From Dastarcus helophoroides (Eukaryota > Arthropoda > Insecta > Coleoptera > Bothrideridae), in contig CM053325.1 in the NCBI GenBank assembly GCA_028583605.1, positions 37,313,435 through 37,377,434 on the forward strand: 64,000 bases of DNA, read 5' to 3'. A program made the translations under genes and the position numbers. This document shows, one piece after another, positions 44,881 to 57,739 of this stretch. Position 1 is the first letter of the stretch; every line of letters begins with the position of its first letter. The notes under the pieces were generated by a model. That model did not search any database, had not been told where the DNA came from, and saw nothing but the letters and a program-made list of their open reading frames with translations.

Positions 44881-45030
44881 GGGCGCAACTTGGACATTTC
44901 CTATCTCCGGACGCAACTAGGGTGCGTCCGATTAAAGCGGGTAGACGGGACGCAACTAGGACATGGACGGTCAGGTAATGGGACGCAACTCGGACATTTC
45001 TTTATCTCCGGACGCAACTAGGGTGCGTCC
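44881..45030. repeat. Duplicated subterminal module with perfect 7-bp hairpins
   Basis: The module GGGCGCAACTTGGACATTTC..GTGCGTCC (44881-44929) recurs at 44980-45030. Each copy ends in GGACGCA-ACTAGGG-TGCGTCC, a perfect 7-bp inverted repeat (44909-44929 and 45010-45030). A single GGGACGCAACTAGGACATGG lies between them. These are likely transposase-binding sites. Confidence 0.75.
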
Positions 45031-45049
45031 ATTCTTAATCACTCTCGCT

Positions 45050-47840
45050 TCCTGATAAAAGGTTTCGGTGGACAAACAAGAGGCAGTCCAGCGTCAGACA
45101 CAAAAGGGCTAGCCTTTCCCGACAGTTTTGCCTAGTGATTTTTGATCCGACAGTGAAACCGGAGTGCTATAAACCCTCAGACTAAAAATACACTTCGATT
45201 TTTTTATTTTTTTCCAAACTTACGCGGCTTCGGTATCAGGTCTTGGCTTAGATGTTTTTCCGAAACACCTCTTTTCCGAGTTAGGGCCGTAAGGTAGGAA
45301 AAATATTTTTTTTTCAAAAACAGAACAATCTATGAAGATTAAAATTACTGAATTTAGTACAATAATAACAAACCATTTTATAAACCTTCCCATAATGACC
45401 TCTTATTAAAAGAAGGGAGGGAATCTTGTGACCCAATCAATTTTTAATTCCGAAACTTTGTATAAATTAAGATATGGATTTACGAAAATGCTGTTTACAA
45501 AATTTAATTCATTTGAATTAGAAGGATGATGCACACTGTTTCATTACAAAACATTTAATTGACACTGATTAATTTGAAAAGTGTTTTATGTTTTCATATT
45601 TTTGTAAAATTAATAGTTTTCAGTTAGAAATCTGAAGAATTCGAAACTTTATGAAACGACAAAAGTACGCTGCAGTGCGAAATAATGCAGGAAGTGATGC
45701 TCCATTTAAAATTTACACAAGACTTCTTCATATTGTTTTTGCAAAACTCCTTTTTTCTGAAGTTAAAGTGTTCCAATTTTTTCTTAAAAACTGAAAACTT
45801 ATGAAAATTTTAAAGCAGCAAAATCTCAACATTTTTGAAAAAATCAATTGGTTCAAAATTGAAAAAATGTCTTCGATTCACCTTCTTTACCGACTTCCTA
45901 ATAATGTGAAATATTTTGTAGGTAGACATATGAGGCAGGTTCTCAATCAAAACTCTGTTCATAACGACATCTCGCTAAAGAAATTTAAAGAGATTTAAGA
46001 GTGGTGGGGCTGTATTAAATGAAAGGAAATGACGCATGACATCATAGATACAGACAATAGAAAATTGTCAGTCAATGAAATCTCAAATTAATCGACGAAA
46101 TGATATTTCTTTAACATTGACTTTTGAATATTGTCAGTACCGTTATTAATAAAAATCCATGTTTGGCTATTGATATTAAGATCGATGGTAACATCGCTCG
46201 TCCCTAGTCAACGATTGTACTTCAATTGGACATTATTTTGGTTTCGCCTCTCTTATTTGTCAACAACCTGACAAATTGACCAATACTACATTTCGGGTTA
46301 AAGATTGAACAAAAATTGAGGCGGGTGATCTTGATAATAAGATATTTGACCAACAATTCAGTCCACTTTCATCGTAGACAGAATGGCAGTACTGCTAAGC
46401 ATCTATTGCGCCAAGTCAACAAGACTGGCGAAGTGCAATATGCTTCTAACGCCTATGTAATTTTTCTTGTAGTGTAAATTTAGAGCTGTGAAATATGCGG
46501 TTGCTTTAACGAGAAGATGGCAGTTTATCTAGTTGCCCATAAGCAGGATGTTAGCTTAGTGAATGGCTAAGGTGGTTTGCGTGAACATTGCTTTATGAAC
46601 TGAGCGCATGCAACAGATTGAGTTGTCAGTGTGATAGATTTGACTGAATTTCAACGATTTATCATTCGGTTCGTTTAAGTTTGCATGGCCCTCGGGGCGT
46701 GCAAAGTAAATTTATTGAGTTATTGATAATTACAAGCATCGCGTGATAACAGTTTGAAATACTCCGAGCGGGAAGTCCGATACACATGTCAAAACTTTCT
46801 AGAACGATTTATTTATAAATTAAGGGAGTTATTTTGTAAGAGTTTCAAGTGTACCGCCCAAGCTTATTATGGGTAAATATAACATCATTTAAAGCGATAA
46901 GGTAATTATAGGTATATAAAGTAAAATTAGAGTATGCCTTACGATCGCAAATGTGAGTCGTTTGTTCAACATAATTTATCATGATCCTGTTGCACTTCAA
47001 TTGAACTTTGTGTCAGTAAATGCGAGTACTTACTTAATTGAGAGGATCAGACTACGTGCTCTATGCACTGATGAGCTCTCATCACAGTACATCATAGTTG
47101 ATAATGTTTAATAATAATACAGCCACCTAGGCATTAATAAAATTATGCTGATGGATCGAGATAATACGCTTTAACTGTAGCTTTAGGGATCATATTAAAC
47201 TACATGAACAACCTAAATATCCAGAGACTCTTATAAGCTTCAGGCAGGTCATCTAAAAAAATGTTTGTATTTCAAGCAAAAGAATTGGCACAAGTGATTT
47301 ACTTCAATATAAAATTAAACTTACATGACGACTTTTTTCTGATTTCTCCAAAAAAATTAACTTTTTTCTAAACAATGACTTTCTCCGAAGTTGATTTTTT
47401 TTTAATTTTCTTTAAAATTCGTTCTTTTTTACAAATTACTTTTCTTCGCTATGTTTTTCAAAATCATCTTCTTCTAAATCATTTCTTTTTCTAAATCATC
47501 ATCTTCTAACAAATAATATTAATTTTGCATTCATTTTATCTACTGAAAAAATTAAATATACACAAAAAATTAAAACCGACAAGTTGACCCGATAGTTTAC
47601 ACCTTTATAAAAGTTTCACCGAAGTTACAATGTAAACTAACGAATGTCAGTTAATTAGAAACTTGTTAACATTAACGTTGACGATCGTATCTTAAGAAAG
47701 GTATGTAAACGAGTGTCAAAAACATTTAGATAAGTTTGTGTAAATTTTCAGATCAAAACGTTTAAACTTCGATATATTGATACATTATCAGATAATGAAA
47801 TAAGGTAAAATCAATTTTATCAGATAAGGGACACACTTTT
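45050..47840. other. Non-coding, nothing recognised with confidence
   Basis: About 2.8 kb of mixed AT-rich DNA. Frames at 45801-45998 and around 46260-46470 have a faint LINE-like flavour but lack diagnostic motifs. Confidence 0.45.
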
Positions 47841-47844
47841 TGAA

Positions 47845-49945
47845 ATTATTTATTTTGTTATTTATTTATTTACTTATTTACTTTATTTTAAATTGCTTAA
47901 CATTGCTTACCATTTACAGGGAACTTACTACTCGATTTACAATCAAAAAATAAATCTAAATCTAACAACATTATTGTATCCAAAGAAATTTACAACAAAA
48001 TATATCATAGTTATTCTCTACTAAGCTGTTAGAGAAGCGCATCATGTTGTTCAGAGGTGACTATTTAAAAATATTAGTTCTAAAGTTAGGTATGTAGAAG
48101 GTAACAGAATTTCTAGTGTTGAGTCGGGGCGCATTAAAAAATAATTTTTGTAGCAACAAAGAACAGTCCAAGGTTCCATTCAGAAGTTGATGGATAAACG
48201 CTGCCAGACTCGCACGTCTTCTATCTTGAAGTGAGTGGACGTCAAATAATCCAGAAAGTTCTGCTTGGTCTATATGCCGAAGAGGATAGTTGTTGAATTT
48301 CTTAAAATGCAAAAACTTTAAAAACCATCTTTGAACGTTTTTAATCATATTGGTCGAGTAAGACTGATATGGATCCCAAATGACTGAGGCATACTCTAAT
48401 TTAGAGCGTACAATGCCATAATAGGATATTTTGAAGGCATCAGCATTATTAAATTCTTTGCAGTTTCAAATAAAACCCACTGATTTAAGAGCTGCATTTA
48501 CGAAACTTTTTAAATGTTTTTTGAAAGAGAGGTGGTCATCAAACATCACTAATAAGTCTTTAACTGTTGGTTAGGTTTTCATGTGCAATCTTGTACTGAA
48601 ACCTGATTGTTGCGCTGCACAATGATTAAAACACAATGCTACATTTGCGAATGTTGAAGGTTAGTGCATTCTTTACACTCCACTTATGCACGGTATTTAG
48701 ATCTTGATGCAAATATTCTGCTTCTCGAATACATTCCACTGTTCTATATAATTTTAGACCATCAGCATACAGAAGGCACTTCAAGTATTTTAGATCAACA
48801 GCAATGCCATTAATATAAACCAAGAACAGCAACGGTCCCAAATTGGAGCTTTGTGGAACTCCGTATCTCTGCACGTCGACTTTGGATTTGTACCCATTGA
48901 CAACCACATATCAGCGGCGGTCATTTATATAAGAAGCAATCCAAGAAAATAATTTCATACAAATGCCCATTTGGTGCAGCTTTAATAATAATATATTAGG
49001 CAAAATTCGGTCAAATGCTTTACTGATGTCAATGTAGATCAACATCAACTTGCTTCTACTGGTCTAGATTTGCAGCTAAAAATTAAGTCACGCATCCCAG
49101 GTTTGATGTGGTTGATCTTCCGGGTACAAAACCATGCTGATTCTCAATTATTTGGGTTTTTAGGAGAAAAACAACCGGTCATAGACAATGCTTTCGAAGA
49201 TTTTGGCGAAAATAGGTGTTATCGAAATTGGTCTATAACTTTCGACTTGTGGGGTGTCTCCATCTTTGTGTATATGGCAGACTTTGAATTTCTTTCATTG
49301 CTTGAAGAAGACTGCAACATTTAGGCTCAAGTTAAATATGTGGGTTAGTGGTCAAGCCAAAACCTAAGCACAGTCCTTAATAAGAAAAATTGGAATAAGG
49401 TCCAAGCTACATGAATCCTTATTTTAAAGATTTCTAATATTTTAGGGCTGTGTAAGTCTCAATATCTGGAATGGATGTCAACAGATTGGTACAAAATTTA
49501 TTATTGCGGCATCTAGGTAATGGTTGGACAGGGTCGGAAAATAGCGATGAAAAGTAATTAGTGAAACAATTTACAACAGTCTGCGGAACAGTGTATATAT
49601 CTCCATTAAATGACGTTTCTCCTGAAATAGGCGTTCTTCCTTTCTTTCTCTAATGAATTGTCAAATATTTTTTGAATTGCTTTTTAAAGATGCCTGTGTG
49701 CTGGTTGGGAAGTTTTTGTAAACTAAGTGACTTAATTTTTTTGCACGATGTCTTAGTTGCGAAAACTTGGTGTAATCATTAATATTTTTTAATTTCTTGT
49801 AGATTTTGCAGTATTTGTATTTCAGATTTAGTGTTCTTTTCAAGTCAGGAGAAAACCATTTGAAATAATTGTTCTTGTGATCCCTAAGTAAGGGGACATT
49901 ATTGTTAGATTTAATTTGAAATTTTTTATATTTTATAGCCACTTA
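47845..49945 (-). mobile_element. 5'-truncated CR1/jockey-like LINE with simple-repeat tail
   Basis: On the minus strand the element starts near 49945 inside the linker region and ends at a TAAATAAGTAAATAAATAA tail (about 47850-47890). It is truncated at the 5' end, with no endonuclease. All coding pieces are in the order expected of one element. Confidence 0.78.
48050..49945 (-). pseudogene. LINE reverse transcriptase, broken (YADG catalytic box)
   Basis: Minus-strand order: WFSPDLKRTLNLKYKYCKIY and FSQLRHRAKKLSHLVYKNF (linker, 49942-49661); VCHIHKDGDTPQVESYRPIS and ITPIFAKIFESIVYDRL (RT fingers, about 49290-49170); IYIDISKAFDRILP (motif A, about 49040); SWIASYINDR; then frame 48907-48626 with VVNGYKSKVDVQRYGVPQSS, NLGPLLFLVYINGIAVDL and CLLYADGLKLYR. 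The catalytic YADD has become YADG, and the conserved GVPQGS reads GVPQSS. SKLEYASVIWDPYQ and NVQRWFLKFLHFKKFN (48440-48300) form the thumb, and the C-terminus ends near 48061. Stops and frameshifts plus the YADG change make it inactive. Confidence 0.82.
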
Positions 49946-50825
49946 TTATGCTAGCAAAGCTTTAAAATTATTAGTGACTGGCGTGAAGTATCATGCTTCT
50001 CAAAATCATAAAAAATGTTCACCTATCAATTATCTATTGTATGGGTTCCACGTTTTTGGTTTTATTTATTATTTTCTGAAAAATTGAGTTTAATTTCCAT
50101 TTTTCTAGAAATTTTGACTTTTGCCTGGAAATTCACCTTCCAGTTATTTTTTTTATATAATTTAGATTCTGATCGAAAAATTTAATTTTTTCCTAAAGCT
50201 TTACTTTTGATTTATTTCTCAATTTTAAATTTTGTCTGGAAATTTCTTAGAAATTTTAACTTTTTTTCAAAATTTCAACGTTTTTTCAGAGTTTAGTTAT
50301 TTTGTAAAATGGGCGTTTTCGGAAAATGTGGATGTTCCAAAGCTTAATTCTCCAGAAAATTTAGTTGCGTTATAAAATGTCTTTAATTGTAAATTTCATT
50401 TTTATCTCAAAATTAAATATTTAATTAAATAATTAAATTTCAACTTCTTTTCTAGAAACATCCGATATTTTTTTAAAATTTAATATCTTTTATGCAAAAC
50501 TAGCTTTTGGTTTCGCAAGTCTTCCTCGAAAGGCTCTTTAATCTCGAAATGTTGACATTTTTCTCAATTTTAATCTTTTTTCGAAACTTTTAATTTTATT
50601 TCCACATCAGATCATTTATGTTCCTACAAACCTCGATGGTTTCCGCAAAATTTGTGTTGATATCGACATTTCAATTTTTCTCAAAATTAGTCTTCTCTTG
50701 AAAATTTGGAGTATTTTAAAATTTTATTATTTGCTCAAAAGTTGTGCCAAATTTTTTCTTAATTTTTTTTACTATGAGAAATTTTTATTTTTTCCACAAT
50801 TTCAAATTTTGTATCCATATTTCGA
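49946..50825. repeat. Degenerate low-complexity block 6 (T-rich orientation)
   Basis: From about 50040, words such as TTTCTAGAAATTTTGACTTTT, AATTTCTTAGAAATTTTAAC and TTTTTTCAAAATTTC recur: the complementary orientation of the family seen at 3.6 and 15 kb. Confidence 0.55.
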
Positions 50826-52628
50826 TCTCATTGGCTGCAATTTTTTTTCTTTGCACTGCCATTACGACCTTTGCAGTCTTAGTGACTGGAATCCATGCAG
50901 AATTGGCTCTAAGTTAAAAAACAGTATTCGATTTATGAACACAACAATCATTCTACGAGAAGCTGCCAACGCCAGAACAATTCTAAATTAATTGAAATCG
51001 ATTTTATGTTAAAAACTAATGAAATTATTTCCAAAGAGTCATGCAGATCCCGACCGCAGATGTGAAATTTATTCAATTAACTTAATGAAGTATTATGTAA
51101 GCTCAAAAGGCTCGCTCCTTGTAAAAATCGTATATATTATTTTGTTAGCAAGTCATCCCATTTTATTCCTCTTTGGCCAACTGTCGTGCAGTTTAATCCG
51201 GCAAATTGCTTGCAGAAATCGCAATTCTGCCTCTGAATGGTGACAAAAGCTCGTCACGGGGAACAAGCGGATTCGTTGTATGACTTCGTTCGGGGAAATA
51301 ATGCCACTTTCTTAAACATCAAAAGATCGGTACCTACACGTTCCAATTTAAAGATAAACTAAACTAATTGGTTTAGATGATAGCAATATTTATTTCCTGA
51401 AAGGATAGAAGATTTCTCTGTCCAATAAATTTAACGAATCGTGTTTGATATATGAGGAGTACGTTTTTGATAATTTTATTGAAACATGTATTAGTGGAGC
51501 GTCTAGGAGAATTGCTGGTCAATAGCCATACATCACATTTAAATATAAACATGTTATATGGGATTAGATGAATGTCAGCAACTTTAATTTGTTCATTGCC
51601 CCTAACAGCTTATTGAAATTGATGCTTAGAGTCCGGACTTTTGGTAAAATCCTATGATCCTACCTTTTCACCTTTTTTCGCGTTTTTCATGCGTTATTGC
51701 CCAAGTTTTAATTTCGCTGGTTTTTTGCTTTTTTAAATATGATTTAGACCCATTTTGAAAATATTTTGTGCCTATATAACCTTTTCTAAGGGTTTTTGAC
51801 CATAACAATAGAAATAAAAAGCTTTAAGTATAGATTTTCAAGAAATCTAATTTAAAAAGAATTACTTGTATAACCTACCCAGTTCTTTTTAAGTTTTGTC
51901 TGCTATTGTGACGTAGGACAATTGAACTAGGTTGCTTATATTTACTTTAAGGTAGTACCGTCGATACTGCTAGAACCAAAACCACATCAAAAGTATACAT
52001 TGTCTCGTTTGATTAACGTAGTATTTAGACTAGACAACGTCACGAGGAAATAAAACACACGGGAATTTCAATAACCAAACAATATTATCGTCAAAATCAT
52101 TTTGTCACAATGAAGAGTTACTTACAAAAATATTCGAAAACATGCTACAGCAGATTAAATTGGCAAATTAATTAATGGACAATCCTGAAAAGCTTGTCGC
52201 ATAACCTTAAAACGGGAGTAAACAATGGCAATTCATTCGATAGATGGTCGTTGATGGTCGTCTAATTGTTTACATAAAGACGACGTAGCCATGTCTAATA
52301 AATTATGGGAAAATTACGATAAAAAATATTTTTTTATGTTTATTCGCCAATTGCTTTTATCACACTCTCTAAAGCTGTATTTTCAAGTATCTAAACTGTT
52401 TTATATGTTATTTTCTATCATTTTTTCCCTTTTTATTGAAATCTGAACGGTACTTTTTGTAAAATATGAAAATATCTCTGGTTTGTTCTTAGGCTTAATG
52501 TTAAATGCCTGATATTTCAAATGTCAATAACTTTTTATTGGTTCTATGGTGGTTTATCTTACTATAATCTACCAATATAGCAAATTTCATTAAATTCTGA
52601 AAGGTTATTCTACCACCTTAATTTCTAA
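50826..52628. other. Non-coding, nothing recognised
   Basis: Short frames at 50698-50991 and 51019-51243 have no motifs. No terminal repeats were found apart from the element that begins at 52629. Confidence 0.45.
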
Positions 52629-52801
52629 GGGTGCGTTTAGATTAGACACTTTATTCCGTGCAACTAAGCTGAAAGTAGCTATTCGAGACTTATCTACACA
52701 GCTGGGAGGAGATAGCAGGACAGTTGACACTTACGTCAGAGAAAAAATATATTTTGTCGAAGAGAAATATACGGAATAAAGTGTCTAATGTAAACGCACC
52801 C
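52629..52801. mobile_element. 173-bp TIR element (GGGTGCGTTTA ends)
   Basis: GGGTGCGTTTAGATTAGACA at 52629 is mirrored by TGTCTAATGTAAACGCACCC ending at 52801. The inverted arms are about 33 bp, continuing through CTTTATTCCG. The element is bounded by TAA on the left and TTA on the right. Ends of this type and the 3-bp flanks suggest a PIF/Harbinger-related MITE. No transposase. Confidence 0.75.
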
Positions 52802-52805
52802 TTAG

Positions 52806-54430
52806 AAAAAACAGATGTTTAGGTAAAATGATAAAATTATCCAGAGGATATTACTTTTTTACCTTTGAACTGTCTTGTGCAATGTGCACTTGTGTGAAAA
52901 ATGTCTCTAGCAAAACAAAGTGCTCTGATTAACCACATAGCTTGAAATCAACTGGAGAAAAATCATTTTATTGCAGATGGTAAAAAAATTTAATGTAACA
53001 AGTTAAATAATAACATAGCAGACATTTTTTCAGAAAAAACCATTACATTATATTACACGCAAAAAATGTCACGTTATGCAACATCACCTTCGTCGTTAAT
53101 TAAAAATATAAAGAATTAAAATAAATCAAATAAACTCCTTCAAAAAAAGTGCTAACATTTTTATTAAAACTCTGGATTAATTAAGCCGTCCACTTTTCGT
53201 AAATATTTTATTACAAAAAATGTTTGCAAGAGAAGATTTCTCCCGAAGGAGGAAAAACTACTAGAAAGTACGTTGTTTATGCTTTTTATCGTAAAAATAA
53301 TTAACTGCATTATTTTTCTCTCTTGAAAATAGGTTATATCAAAAACAATGCATTTTTTTCAAAATATTTATCTTTTGGAGAAATTGAAGAATTTGACTGT
53401 GAAAGCAATAGCTCGTTACCGAACAAGAATGATATAAATTGGACATTGTCTGTCGATGTAGAGAAAAATTTTTTAACTTGTGCCGTAAAGACTCACCAAT
53501 TTTACAATGAAAAATATTGAGAGATATTTGATTTGAAGTTGGGGAAAAAGTAATTTTCAAAATGATCAATACTTTTTTTCTTGTTAACTCTGGTTTTGAC
53601 CATTTAATGCCTATTATTAGAGTATTTTGCCTTTTTACTGCCTTTTTTAGCTGTTTATTTTTGTCAAATTTTACATTTTTTTAACCTTATTACCTTCTTT
53701 GATTGTGCCTAAAATCGGTTATTTATTGATGTTATTGAATCTCTTTTACTACGCTCTAGGACTGGCGCCAATATTTAAATTTTCCTTTTTAGTCTTTGGA
53801 AATTAAGATCTAATTTAAACAAACATGGTAAATTATAGGGATTTGTCATATTTGATGTGGTCCAAGAGTACGACATTTGATGTGATTTGGAAATATGAGA
53901 TTAGACGAGGTACATAAGTTTTACAATTTATTTTAAAAACCCCATAGCAGTTTAGTGCTTTAGTAAACATTTAAAATAAAATTTTATCTACTTTTCGATT
54001 ATGGATAGGGAAGAATTCAACTTGTACAAAAGCAATTCCAAAGCTGTTTCGACTCGAGTTAGTTTACATTTGGGAATGCTTCGGTTCCGTTTAGCTTTTC
54101 AATAAATCTAGCCAGCAAACGTTCTATTCCAAGTAGTTGTTAGATAAAATAACATTTTAAGAAGAGCTGTAAACATGCTTAAATGTGTGGCGGTAAGTTG
54201 CCTGTGGGAATGCTAATTTAGTCTGTTAACATGATCCCCATCGAGAATCGACATTACCCCACACGATTAATTACCGTCTTGGGATCCGTTACATACCGTA
54301 CCTGCCACTTGCTGTTAACACCTATTGAACTTCTTTTTAAAACGGATATTTTCAATCCGAGCCTTTTAAGCAAATGCTACACTCTTTTTTTCGTAATATC
54401 CACAGCTTTGCTTTTGTGACAAATGTCGAA
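52806..54430. other. Non-coding, nothing recognised
   Basis: AT-rich DNA with no motif-bearing frames. A 65-codon frame at 53323-53520 overlaps another on the opposite strand. Confidence 0.45.
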
Positions 54431-57400
54431 TTTATACAGGGTTATTCACGACATACGACACGGAAAATTATGCCTCTTACCTGATTTTTAAAGTTTTGTT
54501 TTGGTGACGGATGGGGACCCATTGGCGCTTAATTTTAAAATTAGTTTCATAATCTACAGGGTGTTTTAAAAACATAAAGCTTATCAACATTTTATTTTTA
54601 AGTAAAAGTCACTATATATTGTCACATTTTCAGATTCTGTGATCAAAATAATAGCTTGTTTTAGTGGGGTTCATCTTACCTAAACCTTAAGGATTTCGAG
54701 AGACTTTGTATTTTGTCATAATTTAGTAAGAATTTTACCGTTTCAATTCTCAACAGTTATTTCAGCTTTGATAGCTGTTAGGAAATGTAGTTTTAATAAC
54801 TACATCTCCTTTAAATGCTACTAATCGATTAAGTTTTTTGTCTCACATGTAAAAAACTGATTGGGTTATACGGAGGGTCCGAAAATTATACCTAAATAGG
54901 TAACAGTTTTAAACACTAATAACTTGTTTATTTTAAATAGAACACCATATATTTTATTTCAATTTAATTTTCTATCGAATAGTGTAAGGATTTCTTATAG
55001 CTAACTGTTGGCGCTTTCATGGGAAATGCACATTTTTAAAATGGAAACCGATTTTAACAAATTTAATATTTATCACGTCAATTGTGACATTTTCAAAAAT
55101 CAAAAGTACTTGTTAGAAACAGCAGATTTAAAGAAAAGCATTTGGTTATCACCAATTAAAATTTAAAATTCATTTGAAGGAGAAAAAAAAATAGTTGAAA
55201 ATACAACTAAGGATACTGGCCTTTCGGCTCTAAATAAAAACATAACCGCAGCAATATTTGTCAGCATTTTAGGGCCTTTATTTCAGGGCTTTTATTCTTC
55301 ATTTACATATCCTCATAAAAAACTAGTGAATTTAAAGTTGGCTATTGTGAACCACGTCTCTTTACATCTAAGGTTTATGAAAGATGAACATTTGAAAATT
55401 CTTCCACCCCAAAATAAAAATATGGCGTTGCCCTTATCCTCAAGTGTCATAAGTAAGGACCGCATGTTATTCCAGCCCAAAATTAAACCATCGGTTACAT
55501 AAAAAAATGTCAAAAATTTTAGCCTCAACAGTAAAAATTGCATTATTAAATATCACCAAAAATTAACTAAGATTGACAAAAAATATTTATAATAAAATAA
55601 CATTATATTTTAGTACAAGCCATATAAACATAAACAATTGTTATAATTGCAATTTACCACTAAATACATTTCTAAATTTTCTCTCACTTGGATTTTTTTT
55701 TCTGTATATGTATATGCTTCAAAATGCTTTTAGGGCATCGAAATCTTAATTAGTTTAAAAGTCTCATATAGCTTTCAGTAAAATTTGGTTTCTTATCAGA
55801 CGTTACAAGTAACATCTTTTTGCCAATACACACAATTTTTTTCATGCTCTTTCGTGTATTTCGGCAAATATTTTCTTTTGTGGATACTGAGTACCAAAAT
55901 GTAACTAAGTGAAGTTACCGCTTTTGTCGTCTATCAAGTATCTTTTAGTTATGTCGCAGGCATTTAGAATAATTCGGTTTTTAATTAAAAGCCTAGGCAA
56001 TTTGGTAAACACCGGCAAATAAAGAAATCAGCAAATATTTTGTTACGTGACTGAAAGAAATTAGTCGTTTACCTAAAAGACACTGCTCATCAGGCGAATG
56101 AGTAAAATAAAAGTTATTTTTCTGTATGACTGATATAAAATAGTGTTTTATTCCAACAGCCGGTCTGTTTTAGGCTGTTGGAAGAATGTCTCAAACTCTG
56201 TGCATTGATATTGTTAATGGGAATGGTAACTATGTACTAAGAAGATAACAAATCATAGAAGATGTTTATTATATGAACAATTCTCAAAAAGGAAACTACA
56301 TTAATATCAAACCCAGAATAAACAATATTTAAAGTGACAAAAGATAATATCAAAAATCCCTTGAAAGCATTTCGGTAACATGGAAGGGAACTCAAATAAT
56401 GTATTAAATAAACCGTTCTAACTTACTCTCTCACCCCCACCCAGCACAACTAAATATTCTTAAATAGCAACCCTGTTCTTGTGAATTGCAGTGGATGGAA
56501 GAGAAGTTTCTTTCAAATGGCCACCTTAATTGCTGGATTTAACGCCACTCTATTTATTTCTACGGGGTCATGTTCTTTTTAGAGCGTAAGGTGAGTCTAC
56601 AGCGTAACTGTAGACTGCAGAATGGGATATTTGAAGAATGTCTCAAGTGAAAACCATCTATCTGCTAACATAACAAACGCACAGAACATAAAAATTTGTA
56701 AATCTATTTATTTGAACAAGATGATGAATTATGATATTAAAGTTGCACAATCGCTATTTTTTTGTATTATTTTTTGTGGAATATTGCATTTTTAATGATT
56801 TGCACAGACAATTAATGCTGTTCTCTAAATTTTAATACCGCTGAAAATTTCAGTAAATAATTTTGCTCCGGATGAAATTTTAATAGCATTTCGAAATAAC
56901 CATTTTTTTTAGAATAACGTGAGTAATATCTTCTTATTTTTAATGTCGAATACTTTCGGCATAATATTTTTATAATCTAGTGGTCTAGTGGTAAAATACC
57001 AAGTTATCTTAGTCATATAGGAAATTAACTTTAGCGCTTTTAGGTAAAAACTGCGTTATTCTAAATACCTGCGATAGTTATACCGATAGATTTTCACAGC
57101 GCCTCCTATAAATTACGTTTCTGTAACTTAGGTAAACTTCACTCTCTTTACTGTACATACTAAGTCAAGAATTAATTTTGGTAGAAAGTTATGAAGGGAT
57201 TTTAGGCATCTTACAATCGAATAGAGATTGTAAAAATATCAAGTTCTTATGAAAACTTTTTCAATATTCCTTCCTTTTGGTAAATAAAGGTAATTAAACT
57301 ACAATTAAGTGAAAGTAGAAAGCAGTTGCATCTGAATAGGTTAGTAATTGGAGAATTATCAATACTGTAACCAAATGTAATTATAGAGTTTGTATTGGTG
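54431..57400. other. Non-coding; isolated CAGGGTGTT-type words
   Basis: ACAGGGTTATTCACGAC (54437) and CTACAGGGTGTTTTAAAAA (54557) resemble ends of common insect elements, but no paired inverted end was located. The rest is AT-rich with no genes recognised. Confidence 0.35.
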
Positions 57401-57522
57401 ATTTTGTTGCGAACTTCTCTATCGCGGCCGCGACAATGAATCATACGGCAGATAAGCACTCCAGAAATTTCCGCAAGCGATAATCTTATCTGTACGGAGA
57501 TCGGTCGAGAAAACCGGAGGGG

Positions 57523-57530
57523 TATAAATA
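57523..57530 (+). promoter_or_regulatory. TATA box in the probable LTR
   Basis: TATAAATA in a local GC-richer context, followed about 30 bp downstream by an initiator-like TCAATTAG. Confidence 0.45.
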
Positions 57531-57607
57531 AGCAGTCGCCTTTACTTCAATTAGTGAATTATACAGTTTTCGTGAGTTAATTAGTCAGTTTATCAGTTAA
57601 TTAAGTG

Positions 57608-57610
<3 letters not shown>

Positions 57611-57661
<51 letters not shown>
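57611..57661. repeat. (TA)n microsatellite
   Basis: Uninterrupted AT/TA run of about 50 bp inside the probable LTR. Confidence 0.97.
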
Positions 57662-57666
<5 letters not shown>

Positions 57667-57739
57667 TCCGGAATCGGTTTTGAAATAAAGTGGTTACAAT
57701 TCACGAAGTATTAATTTTTGAACCGATAACGCGCAACAA

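Larger units (their letters stand above)
43090..45040 (+). mobile_element. FLYWCH-MULE transposon with GGACGCAACT subterminal repeats
   Basis: The left side has TCCTAGTTGCATCCCGTCC (43090) and GTCCGAGTTGCGTCC (43130). The right side has several inverted counterparts between 44881 and 45030, including GGGACGCAACTAGGAC. The motif arrays therefore face each other around the transposase remnant, as in Mutator-like elements with subterminal repeats. Exact termini and the 9-bp target duplication were not resolved. A TATAAATA at 43264-43271 lies about 90 bp ahead of the coding region and could be its promoter. Confidence 0.7.
57405..57738 (+). mobile_element. Probable solo LTR
   Basis: The unit starts TGTTGCG and ends CGCAACA, a perfect 7-bp terminal inverted repeat of the TG..CA type. 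Inside, in order, are a TATAAATA box (57523-57530), a start region rich in TCAATTAGTGAATTA and CAGTT, an expanded TA repeat and AATAAA (57684-57689) near the end. This is the U3-R-U5 order of a retrotransposon LTR. No gag-pol lies beside it, so it is probably a solo LTR of a Ty3- or BEL-type element. The flanking 4-5 bp do not match, which leaves some doubt. Confidence 0.55.

Noticed and set aside
46260..46470. Possible LINE reverse-transcriptase traces (QVNKTGEVQYASNAYVIFL)
   Set aside because: Only a vague resemblance with no diagnostic motif such as YADD or the D-box.
47068..47090. CTGATGAG at 47069 as a hammerhead core
   Set aside because: No GAAA strand follows a stem at the required spacing. 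GATGAGCTCTCATC is just a local palindrome.
54437..54575. CAGGGTT/CAGGGTGTT words as ends of a transposon
   Set aside because: No matching inverted partner was found at a sensible distance.
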